A DNA stretch of 17,172 nt from Dysgonomonas sp. (GTDB lineage Bacteria > Bacteroidota > Bacteroidia > Bacteroidales > Dysgonomonadaceae): NCBI GenBank assembly GCA_030151105.1, contig JASLEN010000045.1, positions 1-17,172 on the forward strand, read 5' to 3'. This document shows positions 8,535-15,501 of this stretch, piece after piece (within the stretch, counting starts at the first letter, position 1; each line of letters starts with the position of its first letter). A program made the position numbers and the translations under genes. A model generated the notes under the pieces. It did no database searches, was not told the origin of the DNA, and saw only the letters and a program-made list of their open reading frames with translations.

Positions 8535-8567
8535 ATTGTGTCTTTATAAAAGTTATTAATACATTTA
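8535..8567 (+). promoter_or_regulatory. Weak promoter candidate for the ter operon
   Basis: ATTG (8535-8538) and TACATTTA (8560-8567) resemble the Bacteroidota -33 and -7 boxes, with 21 bases between and one mismatch in each. Transcription would start about 35 bases ahead of the ATG at 8609. This 194-base gap is the only long non-coding stretch before the eleven-gene run, so a promoter is expected somewhere in it. Confidence 0.3.
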
Positions 8568-8608
8568 CGGCAACAAAATATTTACATATTCAATAATTAC
8601 ACAAAAGT

Positions 8609-9163
8609 ATGGCTATAAACTTAACCAAAGGGCAGCGTATAGACGTTGGACTGTCTCGTGTGGGTGTAGGTCTGGGCTGGGATCCGAATGAAGGCTCGGG
8701 GCATGATTTTGATCTCGATGCATCAGCATTTATGTTAGGGGCAAATAAGAAACTACCCAAAGATGAATTTTTTGTTTTCTATAACAATCCCAAATCACCA
8801 GATGGATCAGTAGAGTCTTCGGGAGATGACCTTACAGGCGGAAATAGTGATGGAGATGACGAAACAGTAACAGTCGATTTGTCAAAAATAAGTCCTGATA
8901 TCAATGAGATAATTTTTACAGTAACTATTCATGATTTCGACGTTCGACGTCAAAATTTTGGTCAAGTTCGCAACTCATTTATTCGTATTTATGATGCTGT
9001 TACAAATGTAGAAATAGCAAAGTATGAGCTAGAAGAAGACTTTTCGATAGAAACTGCCGTAGAATTTGGACGTCTATATCGTCGCAATGGAGAGTGGAAG
9101 TTTGAAGCTATGGGAGTGGGCTACAAAGGCGGACTTCAATATTTTGTAGATAAATACTGTTAA
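8609..9163 (+). CDS. terD: TerD-family stress protein, first copy
   Basis: Cytoplasmic calcium-binding protein of the TerD family, known from tellurite-resistance and general stress operons; its biochemical role is still unclear. The domain fills the whole 184 residues, close to the usual 190. It starts with INLTKGQRIDV and has the metal-site motif DFDLDAS (33-39), then FVFYNN, GDDLTG (72-77), GDDE (82-85) and NGEWKFEA near the end. The acidic side chains that bind Ca2+ in studied members are kept. It closely resembles the next gene, including the shared RRQNFGQVRN block at about 113-122, so the two arose by tandem duplication. It is the first gene of the operon; start ATG 8609 gives the canonical N-terminus. 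Confidence 0.95.
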   Translation: MAINLTKGQRIDVGLSRVGVGLGWDPNEGSGHDFDLDASAFMLGANKKLPKDEFFVFYNNPKSPDGSVESSGDDLTGGNSDGDDETVTVDLSKISPDINEIIFTVTIHDFDVRRQNFGQVRNSFIRIYDAVTNVEIAKYELEEDFSIETAVEFGRLYRRNGEWKFEAMGVGYKGGLQYFVDKYC

Positions 9164-9192
9164 TTCCTTACCAAACATTATAAATTAAAATC

Positions 9193-9747
9193 ATGGGAAT
9201 CAATTTAGAAAAAGGTCAACGCGTAAACGTTGATCAACCCAAGTTTACTGTAGGCTTAGGCTGGGACGTAAACGCAACTAGCACAGGCGAAGATTTTGAC
9301 CTCGATGCTTCAGTATTCATTCTTAATGAGAATAAGAAACTGCTTTCAGACAATCATTTTGTATTCTATAACAATCTAAAATCACCAACAGGTGCTGTCG
9401 CTCATACAGGAGATAATCGCACAGGAGAAGGTGATGGAGATGATGAGTCTATACAGGTTGATTTGTCTTTGATAGAGCCTAATGTAGCAGAAATTTGTAT
9501 TGTGGTAACTATACATGATGCCGATGCTCGTCGTCAGAATTTTGGACAAGTGCGTAATGCTTTTGTTCGTATTTATGATGAAAATACAAAAACTGAAATC
9601 CTAAAGTACGAACTAGATGAAGACTTTTCGGTGGAAACAGCCGTAGAATTTGGACGTATCTATAAGCGCAATAACGAATGGAAATTTGAGGCAATAGGCA
9701 CAGGTCAAAGAGGAGGACTAGCAGAATATCTACAAAAATATAATTGA
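9193..9747 (+). CDS. terD: TerD-family stress protein, second copy
   Basis: Tandem paralogue of the preceding gene, of the same length (184 residues) and starting 29 bases after it. It keeps the Ca2+-site motif DFDLDAS (34-40), FVFYNN, GDNRTG (73-78; Asn-Arg replaces the Asp-Leu of the first copy, making it closer to the classical TerD/TerE 'HTGDNRTG' form), GDDE (82-85), RRQNFGQVRN and NEWKFEA. The first copy has SSGDDLTG at the same place. The two are therefore not interchangeable and may bind metal or partners differently. In the better-known plasmid ter operons paired TerD and TerE proteins fill the same slot; I cannot say which of the two copies is the closer counterpart. Confidence 0.95.
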   Translation: MGINLEKGQRVNVDQPKFTVGLGWDVNATSTGEDFDLDASVFILNENKKLLSDNHFVFYNNLKSPTGAVAHTGDNRTGEGDGDDESIQVDLSLIEPNVAEICIVVTIHDADARRQNFGQVRNAFVRIYDENTKTEILKYELDEDFSVETAVEFGRIYKRNNEWKFEAIGTGQRGGLAEYLQKYN

Positions 9748-9773
9748 ATATACATATAATATTTTAACACAAA

Positions 9774-10463
9774 ATGGCAATAAATTTATCAAAAGGGCAA
9801 CGCATCAACCTCGAAAAAAGTACAGGTGGAAGCCTAACTAACTTCTGTGTGGGAGTTAATTGGGGAGCAATGGAAGTACAAGTTACTAAGAGTGGATTTC
9901 TTGGTTTTGGTTCAAAAGTAGTGACCGAAACACACGATATTGACTTAGACTTGAGTTGTGTTATGTTTGATGATGCAGGAAATCTATGCGATCACCTTTA
10001 CTCTCCACTCTACAAACCAGAAGTTTTAGCTCAATTTGGACTACCTCCTGGAAAACTATTATCCAACACTAATGCACTTCGTCATACAGGTGATGATTTA
10101 GAGGGTGATGTTGGTGGAGATGATGGTCTGGATAATGAGATCATTACAGTTGACTTGACAAAGTTAGGTAGTAATGTAGCTCGCATCTTTTTCTTTCTAA
10201 ACAATGTGGGGCAGGAGGATTTTTCGCAAATACCTTATGCGAAAATTAGAATGTACGAAGGTACTCCAGAAAGAGTGCAAAGTGTATATGCCGAGTATAA
10301 TGTGGTAGCAGAAAACCAATACAAAGGTAAACAAGCTTTGGTGATGGGAGAGCTATACAAACATAATGGAGAGTGGAAGTTTAATGCAATAGGAGATGCT
10401 TTTGAAGATCGCTTCTTGGGGCAAACTATTCAACGAATTGCAAACTCGTACGCAAAGAAATAA
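9774..10463 (+). CDS. Divergent, longer TerD-family protein
   Basis: Third TerD-domain protein, 229 residues, 26 bases after the second copy. The opening INLSKGQRINL and the ending KHNGEWKFNAIGDAF identify the family. The metal-site motif is DIDLDLS (55-61), with Leu in place of Ala, followed by GDDLEGD (106-112) and GDDGLDNE (115-122). It differs from the short copies by an insert at about 32-52 (contains GFLGFGSKVV), a longer loop at about 74-102 in place of FVFYNN-KSP, and a C-terminal helix (about 208-229). The acidic residues suggest it still binds calcium. It is of the TerX/TerF-like type found beside classical TerD proteins, but I cannot assign a firm name. Being retained with two classical copies suggests a separate role in a TerD complex. 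Confidence 0.88.
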   Translation: MAINLSKGQRINLEKSTGGSLTNFCVGVNWGAMEVQVTKSGFLGFGSKVVTETHDIDLDLSCVMFDDAGNLCDHLYSPLYKPEVLAQFGLPPGKLLSNTNALRHTGDDLEGDVGGDDGLDNEIITVDLTKLGSNVARIFFFLNNVGQEDFSQIPYAKIRMYEGTPERVQSVYAEYNVVAENQYKGKQALVMGELYKHNGEWKFNAIGDAFEDRFLGQTIQRIANSYAKK

Positions 10464-10491
10464 TAATACGAATAAATCGGTATTTTAATCA

Positions 10492-10525
10492 GCTTCATCT
10501 TTTGTCAACGTATAAAAGGTGAAGC
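10492..10525 (+). repeat. Intergenic hairpin before the telA-like gene
   Basis: GCTTCATCTTTT (10492-10503) pairs with AAAAGGTGAAGC (10514-10525) through 12 pairs including one wobble, with a 10-base loop. It occupies most of the 90-base gap between the third TerD gene and the telA-like gene, the largest gap inside the operon. No T tract follows, so it is not a standard terminator. It may affect mRNA processing or stability and so set different levels for the upstream TerD genes. Confidence 0.55.
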
Positions 10526-10553
10526 GATTAGAGTATCTATCAATAGCAGATAT

Positions 10554-11669
10554 ATGGAATTAAATTTGACACCTAATCCTCAACCAGAAATGCAACCTCA
10601 GTCACAAGCTATTCAGCGAATAGATAAAGAAGGAGCTATCAATTTAGAAAATCTTCAACCCATGGAATTGGAGAGATTGCAACAGCTCAATCGTAGCCTA
10701 GTGGTGAGTGATGTGAATTCTATCCTCAACTATGGAGCAGAAATTCAGGGCAGTATGGAAAAATATAGCAATGATTTTCTTACAAAGGTACGTACCACAG
10801 ATGCTGGAGAGATTGGTGGTCAAATAAATGAATTGTTAACAGAGCTAAACTATATAGATGTAGATGAATTGAATCAAGGAGGCTTTAAATCTTTCATTGG
10901 AAGAATACCTCTCTTGAAAAAACTAATAGTAGATATCAAGAAAATCTTTCAGAAGTATGACAAAATAATTGTCAATGTTGATAAGATTTCGAATAAAATA
11001 AAAGTAGGGCGTATTAATTCTTTGAAAGATAATACAGCATTGCAAACAATGTTTGACAACAATGTAACCTACATCAAACAACTTGAAGAGTTAGTTGTGG
11101 CAGGGCAACTCAAGTTAGAAGAACTGAAACTACAATTAGCTGAAATGGAGGCTAATGCTGCCAACTATCAGGATTATGAGCTATCTGATATGCGTGACTA
11201 TGTGGTTCGCCTAGATAGACGCTTAACTGATATGAAAATTATCCGTTATGTGATGATGCAATCTTTGGCTCAGATTAGAGTGGTGCAGAATAACAATACA
11301 GCTATTGCAGACAAAGCTCAGTCTATAATCTCAACAACTATTCCTGTTTGGAAAAATCAGCTAACCATTGCTGTAGCCCTCTATAGGCAGAAAGCAAATG
11401 TAGAAATGCAGCGTAAGGTATCCGAAACAACAAATACTATTTTGGAGAAAAACGCTGAATTACTAAGACAAAACAGTATCAATGTGGCTCAAGAAACAGA
11501 ACGCACTGTGGTGTCACTAGATACACTCAAATCTACAACCCAATCTCTAATCTCAACACTCGATGAAGTGAAGCGTATCCACGAAGAAGGAATGCGAAAC
11601 AGAGAAACATTGGACAAAGAGTTGCAAAGCCTAGAAGGAGAATTGAGAAAAACAGTATCTGGAATCTAA
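10554..11669 (+). CDS. telA: TelA/KlaA-family toxic anion resistance protein
   Basis: Cytoplasmic, largely helical protein of the TelA family, found in tellurite-resistance and stress operons; its molecular function is not settled. Residues 1-35 are a Pro/Gln-rich, probably disordered leader. The TelA domain spans about 50-365, with the family stretches RIPLLKKLIVDIKKIFQKY (117-135) and INSLKDNTALQTMFDNN (154-170). Long heptad-like segments follow (KQLEELVVAGQLKLEELKLQ and the last ~80 residues), giving coiled coils. At 371 residues it has the usual family length. There is no signal peptide or membrane segment. In other genomes TelA genes often sit with TerD and VWA genes, as here, suggesting a structural partner in the same complex. 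Confidence 0.9.
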   Translation: MELNLTPNPQPEMQPQSQAIQRIDKEGAINLENLQPMELERLQQLNRSLVVSDVNSILNYGAEIQGSMEKYSNDFLTKVRTTDAGEIGGQINELLTELNYIDVDELNQGGFKSFIGRIPLLKKLIVDIKKIFQKYDKIIVNVDKISNKIKVGRINSLKDNTALQTMFDNNVTYIKQLEELVVAGQLKLEELKLQLAEMEANAANYQDYELSDMRDYVVRLDRRLTDMKIIRYVMMQSLAQIRVVQNNNTAIADKAQSIISTTIPVWKNQLTIAVALYRQKANVEMQRKVSETTNTILEKNAELLRQNSINVAQETERTVVSLDTLKSTTQSLISTLDEVKRIHEEGMRNRETLDKELQSLEGELRKTVSGI

Positions 11670-11696
11670 TTCAAAAGAGTCAAAATAGTTATATAA

Positions 11697-12659
11697 ATGG
11701 ATACTCATAGAGAAGAAATTCTAAATAATTCCTTGAAGACAATAGAAGTGTTGTCTGAGTATTCAGCTTATTTCAAAACTATTTCGCTGACCAAGATATA
11801 CTTACATACTAGGGTTGTTCATATGTTCTTTGTAGATAACGAAGACATAGACATCAACAAGCTAGAACTATTTCATGTGCAATTTACTGATACCCTTACG
11901 GCTCTTTTACAGAAGGTGAAATCGAAGAATGAACGTATCGTAAAAATGTACAAAAATGAAATAACTGTAAATACAGAAATGATAGAGAAGTTGCGTGCTC
12001 AGATTGTAGATCCCAATAGTTTTGATGGTCAAAAATCGAGTCAAACTCAGCGTGTTTCTAAATCATTAAGAAATCTATATACTGCTATATATAATAGAGA
12101 TACGAATTACTTTTTTAAAGAAGATTTGAGTTCATTCTCTATTGAGCATTACAAGGAGAATTTCTTTGAAGGGAATGTTGATATTTTAAATAAGCTGTTA
12201 GAGTATGATAGGGCAAGTGTATATAGAACACATTCTGCCTCAGTAGAAAAAATGCTGTTGGTAGAATTAGGAAAAGCAAATTTCCAAATCCTATTTTGGG
12301 CTGGTATTCAGTTCCGAAATATCATGGCAGAGGTATATCAGATCAACAACACAGAGCAGTATTTTATATTCATTCCTAGTCGCAACCTTTTTCTGCCTAT
12401 TGATATCACCATTTTTCCTAGTGACGAATGGGAACGAAAAATGAAAGGAAAGGAGCATACAATAAGAGTATTGATTAAAAATAACTTGAAAGCTGAGACC
12501 AATATAAAAAACACAATGCAATATCTTTCGCATGAGATACAAGATGTTTTGAATGAAAATTATGAGAAAATATCAAGTCTCGACTTCTTTGCATCACTAG
12601 AGGATATTAGTATAGAAACCAATACGCTGAGGGCGATGTTGGAAACCAAAATGATTTAA
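11697..12659 (+). CDS. Uncharacterised Ter-operon protein, helical and cysteine-free
   Basis: I do not recognise this 320-residue protein. It sits 27 bases after telA and 16 bases before the first terY, on the same strand, so it is almost certainly part of the operon. It has no signal peptide, no convincing membrane helix (the most hydrophobic stretch, ANFQILFWAGIQF at about 194-206, is short and contains Gln and Arg) and no cysteine. Residues 1-110 look helical, with alternating charged and hydrophobic positions (KVKSKNERIVKMYKNEITVN). About 190-260 looks more mixed, with beta-like runs (YFIFIPSRNLFLPIDITIF). The C-terminus is again helical. The length, the codon pattern in line with its neighbours and the tight spacing support a real gene. 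A scaffold or adaptor linking TelA to the VWA proteins is a guess from position alone. Confidence 0.8.
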   Translation: MDTHREEILNNSLKTIEVLSEYSAYFKTISLTKIYLHTRVVHMFFVDNEDIDINKLELFHVQFTDTLTALLQKVKSKNERIVKMYKNEITVNTEMIEKLRAQIVDPNSFDGQKSSQTQRVSKSLRNLYTAIYNRDTNYFFKEDLSSFSIEHYKENFFEGNVDILNKLLEYDRASVYRTHSASVEKMLLVELGKANFQILFWAGIQFRNIMAEVYQINNTEQYFIFIPSRNLFLPIDITIFPSDEWERKMKGKEHTIRVLIKNNLKAETNIKNTMQYLSHEIQDVLNENYEKISSLDFFASLEDISIETNTLRAMLETKMI

Positions 12660-12675
12660 AAAAACAACTATAATT

Positions 12676-13314
12676 ATGAGAAAACTACCAGTATATCTTC
12701 TGTTAGATACATCGGGTTCGATGACAGGAGAGCCGATAGAAGCTGTTAAGAATGGGGTACAAGTGCTTGTCTCCACATTGCGACAAGACCCTTATGCCTT
12801 AGAAACGGCTTACTTGAGCGTTATTGAATTTAGCGACAAGGCTAAGCAGATAGTACCTCTAACAGAGTTTGCTCTTTTTCAAACGCCTACTATCTCAGCC
12901 TCTGGCTCAACTTCGTTGGGCGCAGCTCTCACATTGGCAGCAGAGTGTATAGACAAGGAAGTTACGAAAACGACAATGGAGCAAAAAGGGGATTGGAAAC
13001 CTCTAGTCTTCATCATGACAGACGGTTCACCAACTGATGACTGGCAAAAAGGCTTGGCTAAGTTTAAGAAACAACAACTAGGAATTGTAGTGGCTTGTGC
13101 TGCTGGTCAAGCTGCAAATACAACTGTCTTGAAGCAAATAACTGATGCTGTTGTCCAATTGGATACGGCAGATAGCACAGCAATAAAGGCATTCTTCAAA
13201 TGGGTGTCTGCCTCTATCAGTTTGGGTAGCTTAAAAATTGATACTAAAGGACAAGAAGTATCAGGGTTGAGCGAACTTCCTCCTCCACCGCCAGAAGTAA
13301 ACATTGTGCACTAA
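12676..13314 (+). CDS. terY: TerY-like VWA protein with proline tail, first copy
   Basis: Stand-alone von Willebrand factor A domain of the TerY type, cytoplasmic, 212 residues. It should bind a divalent metal through an intact MIDAS: DTSGS (Asp11, Ser13, Ser15), Thr79 in SGSTSLG and Asp116 in MTDGSPTD. QKGDWKPLVFIMTDG is a family block. In Ter-linked systems such proteins are thought to act as metal-dependent adaptors working with a PP2C phosphatase and a kinase. The last residues are LPPPPPEVNIVH, a proline tail shared with the next gene and likely to bind a partner. The next gene is a clear paralogue (shared LRQDP, ALE, FIMTDG and WVSAS blocks), so this is a tandem duplication. Confidence 0.93.
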   Translation: MRKLPVYLLLDTSGSMTGEPIEAVKNGVQVLVSTLRQDPYALETAYLSVIEFSDKAKQIVPLTEFALFQTPTISASGSTSLGAALTLAAECIDKEVTKTTMEQKGDWKPLVFIMTDGSPTDDWQKGLAKFKKQQLGIVVACAAGQAANTTVLKQITDAVVQLDTADSTAIKAFFKWVSASISLGSLKIDTKGQEVSGLSELPPPPPEVNIVH

Positions 13315-13360
13315 GGATGATGTTTTACTCTTTTACAGAACGAATACTAATTTATAAATA

Positions 13361-13996
13361 ATGAGACGCTTACCAGTATATTTATTACTTGATACATCAG
13401 GCTCAATGCGTGGCGAACCTATTGAATCAGTAAAAGTGGGTTTAGAAACTATGGTTTCTACACTTCGTCAAGATCCTTTTGCTCTAGAATCTGTGCATAT
13501 CAGTATCATAACCTTCGACAGAGAGGTGAAGCAAGTTTTACCACTTACAGAATTAGAACTTCTGCAATTGCCCAATATTGTTACACCCGAGTCAGGACCA
13601 ACTCATTTGGGCGAGGCTTTAGAAGTATTGTGCAAGATGGTGGATGCTGAGGTGAAAACAACCACTGCCGATCAGAAAGGTGATTGGATGCCCTTGCTCT
13701 TTATTATGACTGATGGTAAACCTTCGGACTCAATGAAATATGAGCAAATGATACCTGAGGTACAAAAACGGAATTTTGCAAGTATTATAGCTTGTGCAGC
13801 TGGAGCTAAGGCAGATGTTCGTCCATTGCAACAACTTACAAGTCAAGTTTATTCATTAGATACTACAGATAGTTCTACATTCCGTCAGTTTTTTACATGG
13901 GTGTCTGCTTCTGTAAGTATCGGTAATAGAAGTGTTGGAACAAGCAATGAGATAACCTTGCCTCCACCGCCCCCTGAAGTGCATACAATAATTTGA
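13361..13996 (+). CDS. terY: TerY-like VWA protein with proline tail, second copy
   Basis: Second stand-alone VWA protein, 211 residues, 46 bases after the first. The MIDAS is complete: DTSGS (Asp11, Ser13, Ser15), Thr81 in SGPTHLG and Asp118 in MTDGKPSD. It keeps the LPPPPPEV tail, here ending in HTII. Most changes from the first copy are in the central part (ITFDREVKQVL, LEVLCKMVDAEVKT) and in the 185-200 linker, so the metal site and tail are held constant while the outer surface varies. This pattern fits two adaptors with the same mechanism and tail-binding partner but different targets, which is inference. It has no signal peptide or membrane segment. Confidence 0.93.
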   Translation: MRRLPVYLLLDTSGSMRGEPIESVKVGLETMVSTLRQDPFALESVHISIITFDREVKQVLPLTELELLQLPNIVTPESGPTHLGEALEVLCKMVDAEVKTTTADQKGDWMPLLFIMTDGKPSDSMKYEQMIPEVQKRNFASIIACAAGAKADVRPLQQLTSQVYSLDTTDSSTFRQFFTWVSASVSIGNRSVGTSNEITLPPPPPEVHTII

Positions 13997-14036
13997 TATA
14001 TAATTAAAAACACAATAATTTAAGCTTTAGCAAACT

Positions 14037-14444
14037 ATGGAAATAAAAGGAATTGAAGGAATGTCGATGCGAGACATTCAAGACGAAATCAACAAAGGTG
14101 GCAAATTTGTAATTTATACCTATGTTATATCACTATTGATTATCAGCTTCAAACGAGGAAGTGATATTCACTTTATTAAATCAAATGAATCTAAAATAGG
14201 CTCTGGTTGGCCATACCTATTGATTAGTTTGTTTTTGGGCTGGTGGGGTATTCCTTGGGGCCCAATTTATACTTTTCAGTCAATATATTATGCCTTCGCT
14301 GGTAATGATGTAACTCAAGAAGTTATGCAGTCTATTGCAGTAACCAACCCTACAATACCTACAGATCCTACAACTGTGGGTTCGTATGGAATCAATGCTC
14401 AAAATAATCCGTACCCTATCAACAATAGAGAATATCAAGAATGA
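14037..14444 (+). CDS. Small two-helix membrane protein with GWWGIPWGP motif
   Basis: Integral membrane protein of 135 residues. A cytoplasmic-looking N-terminus (MSMRDIQDEINKGGKF) leads to helix 1 (about 24-38, VIYTYVISLLIISF), then a short polar loop (KRGSDIHFIKSNESKIGSG) and helix 2 (about 59-85), which contains LFLGWWGIPWGPIYTFQSI. The YVISLLIISFKRGSDIHFI and GWWGIPWGP blocks are typical of a widespread family of small bacterial membrane proteins without known function. An Asn/Pro/Thr-rich tail of about 45 residues follows, probably disordered. Its stop overlaps the start of the next gene by four bases (ATGA, 14441-14444), which implies translational coupling and equal amounts of the two proteins. 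As the only membrane protein of the operon in view, it may anchor the Ter/TerY complex. Confidence 0.85.
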   Translation: MEIKGIEGMSMRDIQDEINKGGKFVIYTYVISLLIISFKRGSDIHFIKSNESKIGSGWPYLLISLFLGWWGIPWGPIYTFQSIYYAFAGNDVTQEVMQSIAVTNPTIPTDPTTVGSYGINAQNNPYPINNREYQE

Positions 14445-15490
14445 GAAGACTTCCTATATATTTTCTGATAGATGTTTCGGAGTCTATGGTGGGTGAACCT
14501 ATCAAACAGGTGCAGGCAGGGATGGAAACCATTGTCAAAGAACTGAGAATGGATCCTCATGCCCTAGAAACTGTCTATCTCTCTATTATAGCTTTTGCGG
14601 GGCGAACACAGAAATTGAGTTCGCTTACAGAAATTTATAATTTCTACCCTCCTCAACTTCCTATTGGTGGAGGCACATCTTTGGGTGCTGCAATGAACTT
14701 TTTGATGGATGATATGGACAAAAGTATCATCAAAACGACTTTAGATCAGAAAGGTGATTGGAAGCCTTTAATCTTTCTTTTTACTGATGGAGTACCTACT
14801 GATAGTGTAGAGTTAGCCTTGGATAGATGGAATGGCAAATATAAAAAGAGTGCCAACTTGGTGGCTATATCATTTGGGAAAAATGCAGACACAAAAGTTC
14901 TTAGTCGATTGACAGAGGATGTATTGCGCCTCAATGCAACGGATGCCACATCTTTCAAATCATTCTTTAAATGGATAACAGATTCTATCAAATCTACTAG
15001 CACGAGTATAGGAGAAACAAGTGTAGATCAGTTGAAATTGCGTCCGTTTGATGACGATTTTCTGACAAAGATTGAGCTAGAAATGAGTGTTCCAGAAACC
15101 ATAGACGAGAATTGTGCCGTGATGTTGGCAAAATGTCAAAACAAGCAGCAACTCTATCTCATCAAATACGAAAAAGTAACATCAACCAATCCATATAGCC
15201 AGTATGTGTCTCGTACGAGAGGATTTAATTTGACAGGTGCTTATCCAATAGACAATAATTACTTTGAATTGAGCGATGCGCAGCCATTAGGGGTGACAGT
15301 CAATACAGCAGAACTGAATGGATTTCCTCATTGCCCATGTTGTGGCAATCAGTATGGATTTTCGCAGTGTAGATGTGGGAGACTATTGTGTGTGGGTAAC
15401 GAAGAAATAAGTCATTGCCCGTGGTGTGCGCAATCAATGAGCTTTTCGATGGCAGAGGGAGATTCTGATATCTCTCGAACGAGAGGATAA
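14441..15490 (+). CDS. terY: TerY VWA protein with C-terminal cysteine-rich metal-binding domain
   Basis: Third VWA protein, 349 residues. The VWA domain (1-190) keeps the MIDAS: DVSES (Asp11, Ser13, Ser15), Thr79 in GGGTSLG and Asp116 in FTDGVPTD. A linker and a beta-rich segment (about 195-290) follow; this carries the YVSRTRGFNLTGAYPI stretch. Residues 297-330 are a cysteine cluster: HCPCCG (Cys298, 300, 301), CRCGRLLC (310, 312, 317) and HCPWC (326, 329). That is eight cysteines and two histidines, fitting one or two zinc-type sites of the TerY-C metal-binding domain. The proline tail of the two short copies is missing. Translation is coupled to the membrane protein upstream, and the PP2C gene starts 11 bases downstream. 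This is the VWA partner expected in a TerY-P triad with phosphatase and kinase. Confidence 0.93.
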   Translation: MRRLPIYFLIDVSESMVGEPIKQVQAGMETIVKELRMDPHALETVYLSIIAFAGRTQKLSSLTEIYNFYPPQLPIGGGTSLGAAMNFLMDDMDKSIIKTTLDQKGDWKPLIFLFTDGVPTDSVELALDRWNGKYKKSANLVAISFGKNADTKVLSRLTEDVLRLNATDATSFKSFFKWITDSIKSTSTSIGETSVDQLKLRPFDDDFLTKIELEMSVPETIDENCAVMLAKCQNKQQLYLIKYEKVTSTNPYSQYVSRTRGFNLTGAYPIDNNYFELSDAQPLGVTVNTAELNGFPHCPCCGNQYGFSQCRCGRLLCVGNEEISHCPWCAQSMSFSMAEGDSDISRTRG

Positions 15491-15501
15491 AATCAAAGGC
15501 G

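Noticed and set aside
12291..12542. Antisense open frame of 83 codons within the unknown gene, considered as an alternative to it
   Set aside because: The + strand frame is far longer, fits the operon spacing and has an ordinary protein composition. The antisense product is rich in Cys, Phe and Tyr without any motif.
14746..15003. Antisense open frame of 85 codons within the third terY
   Set aside because: It lies wholly inside a well-supported VWA domain and shows no features of its own.
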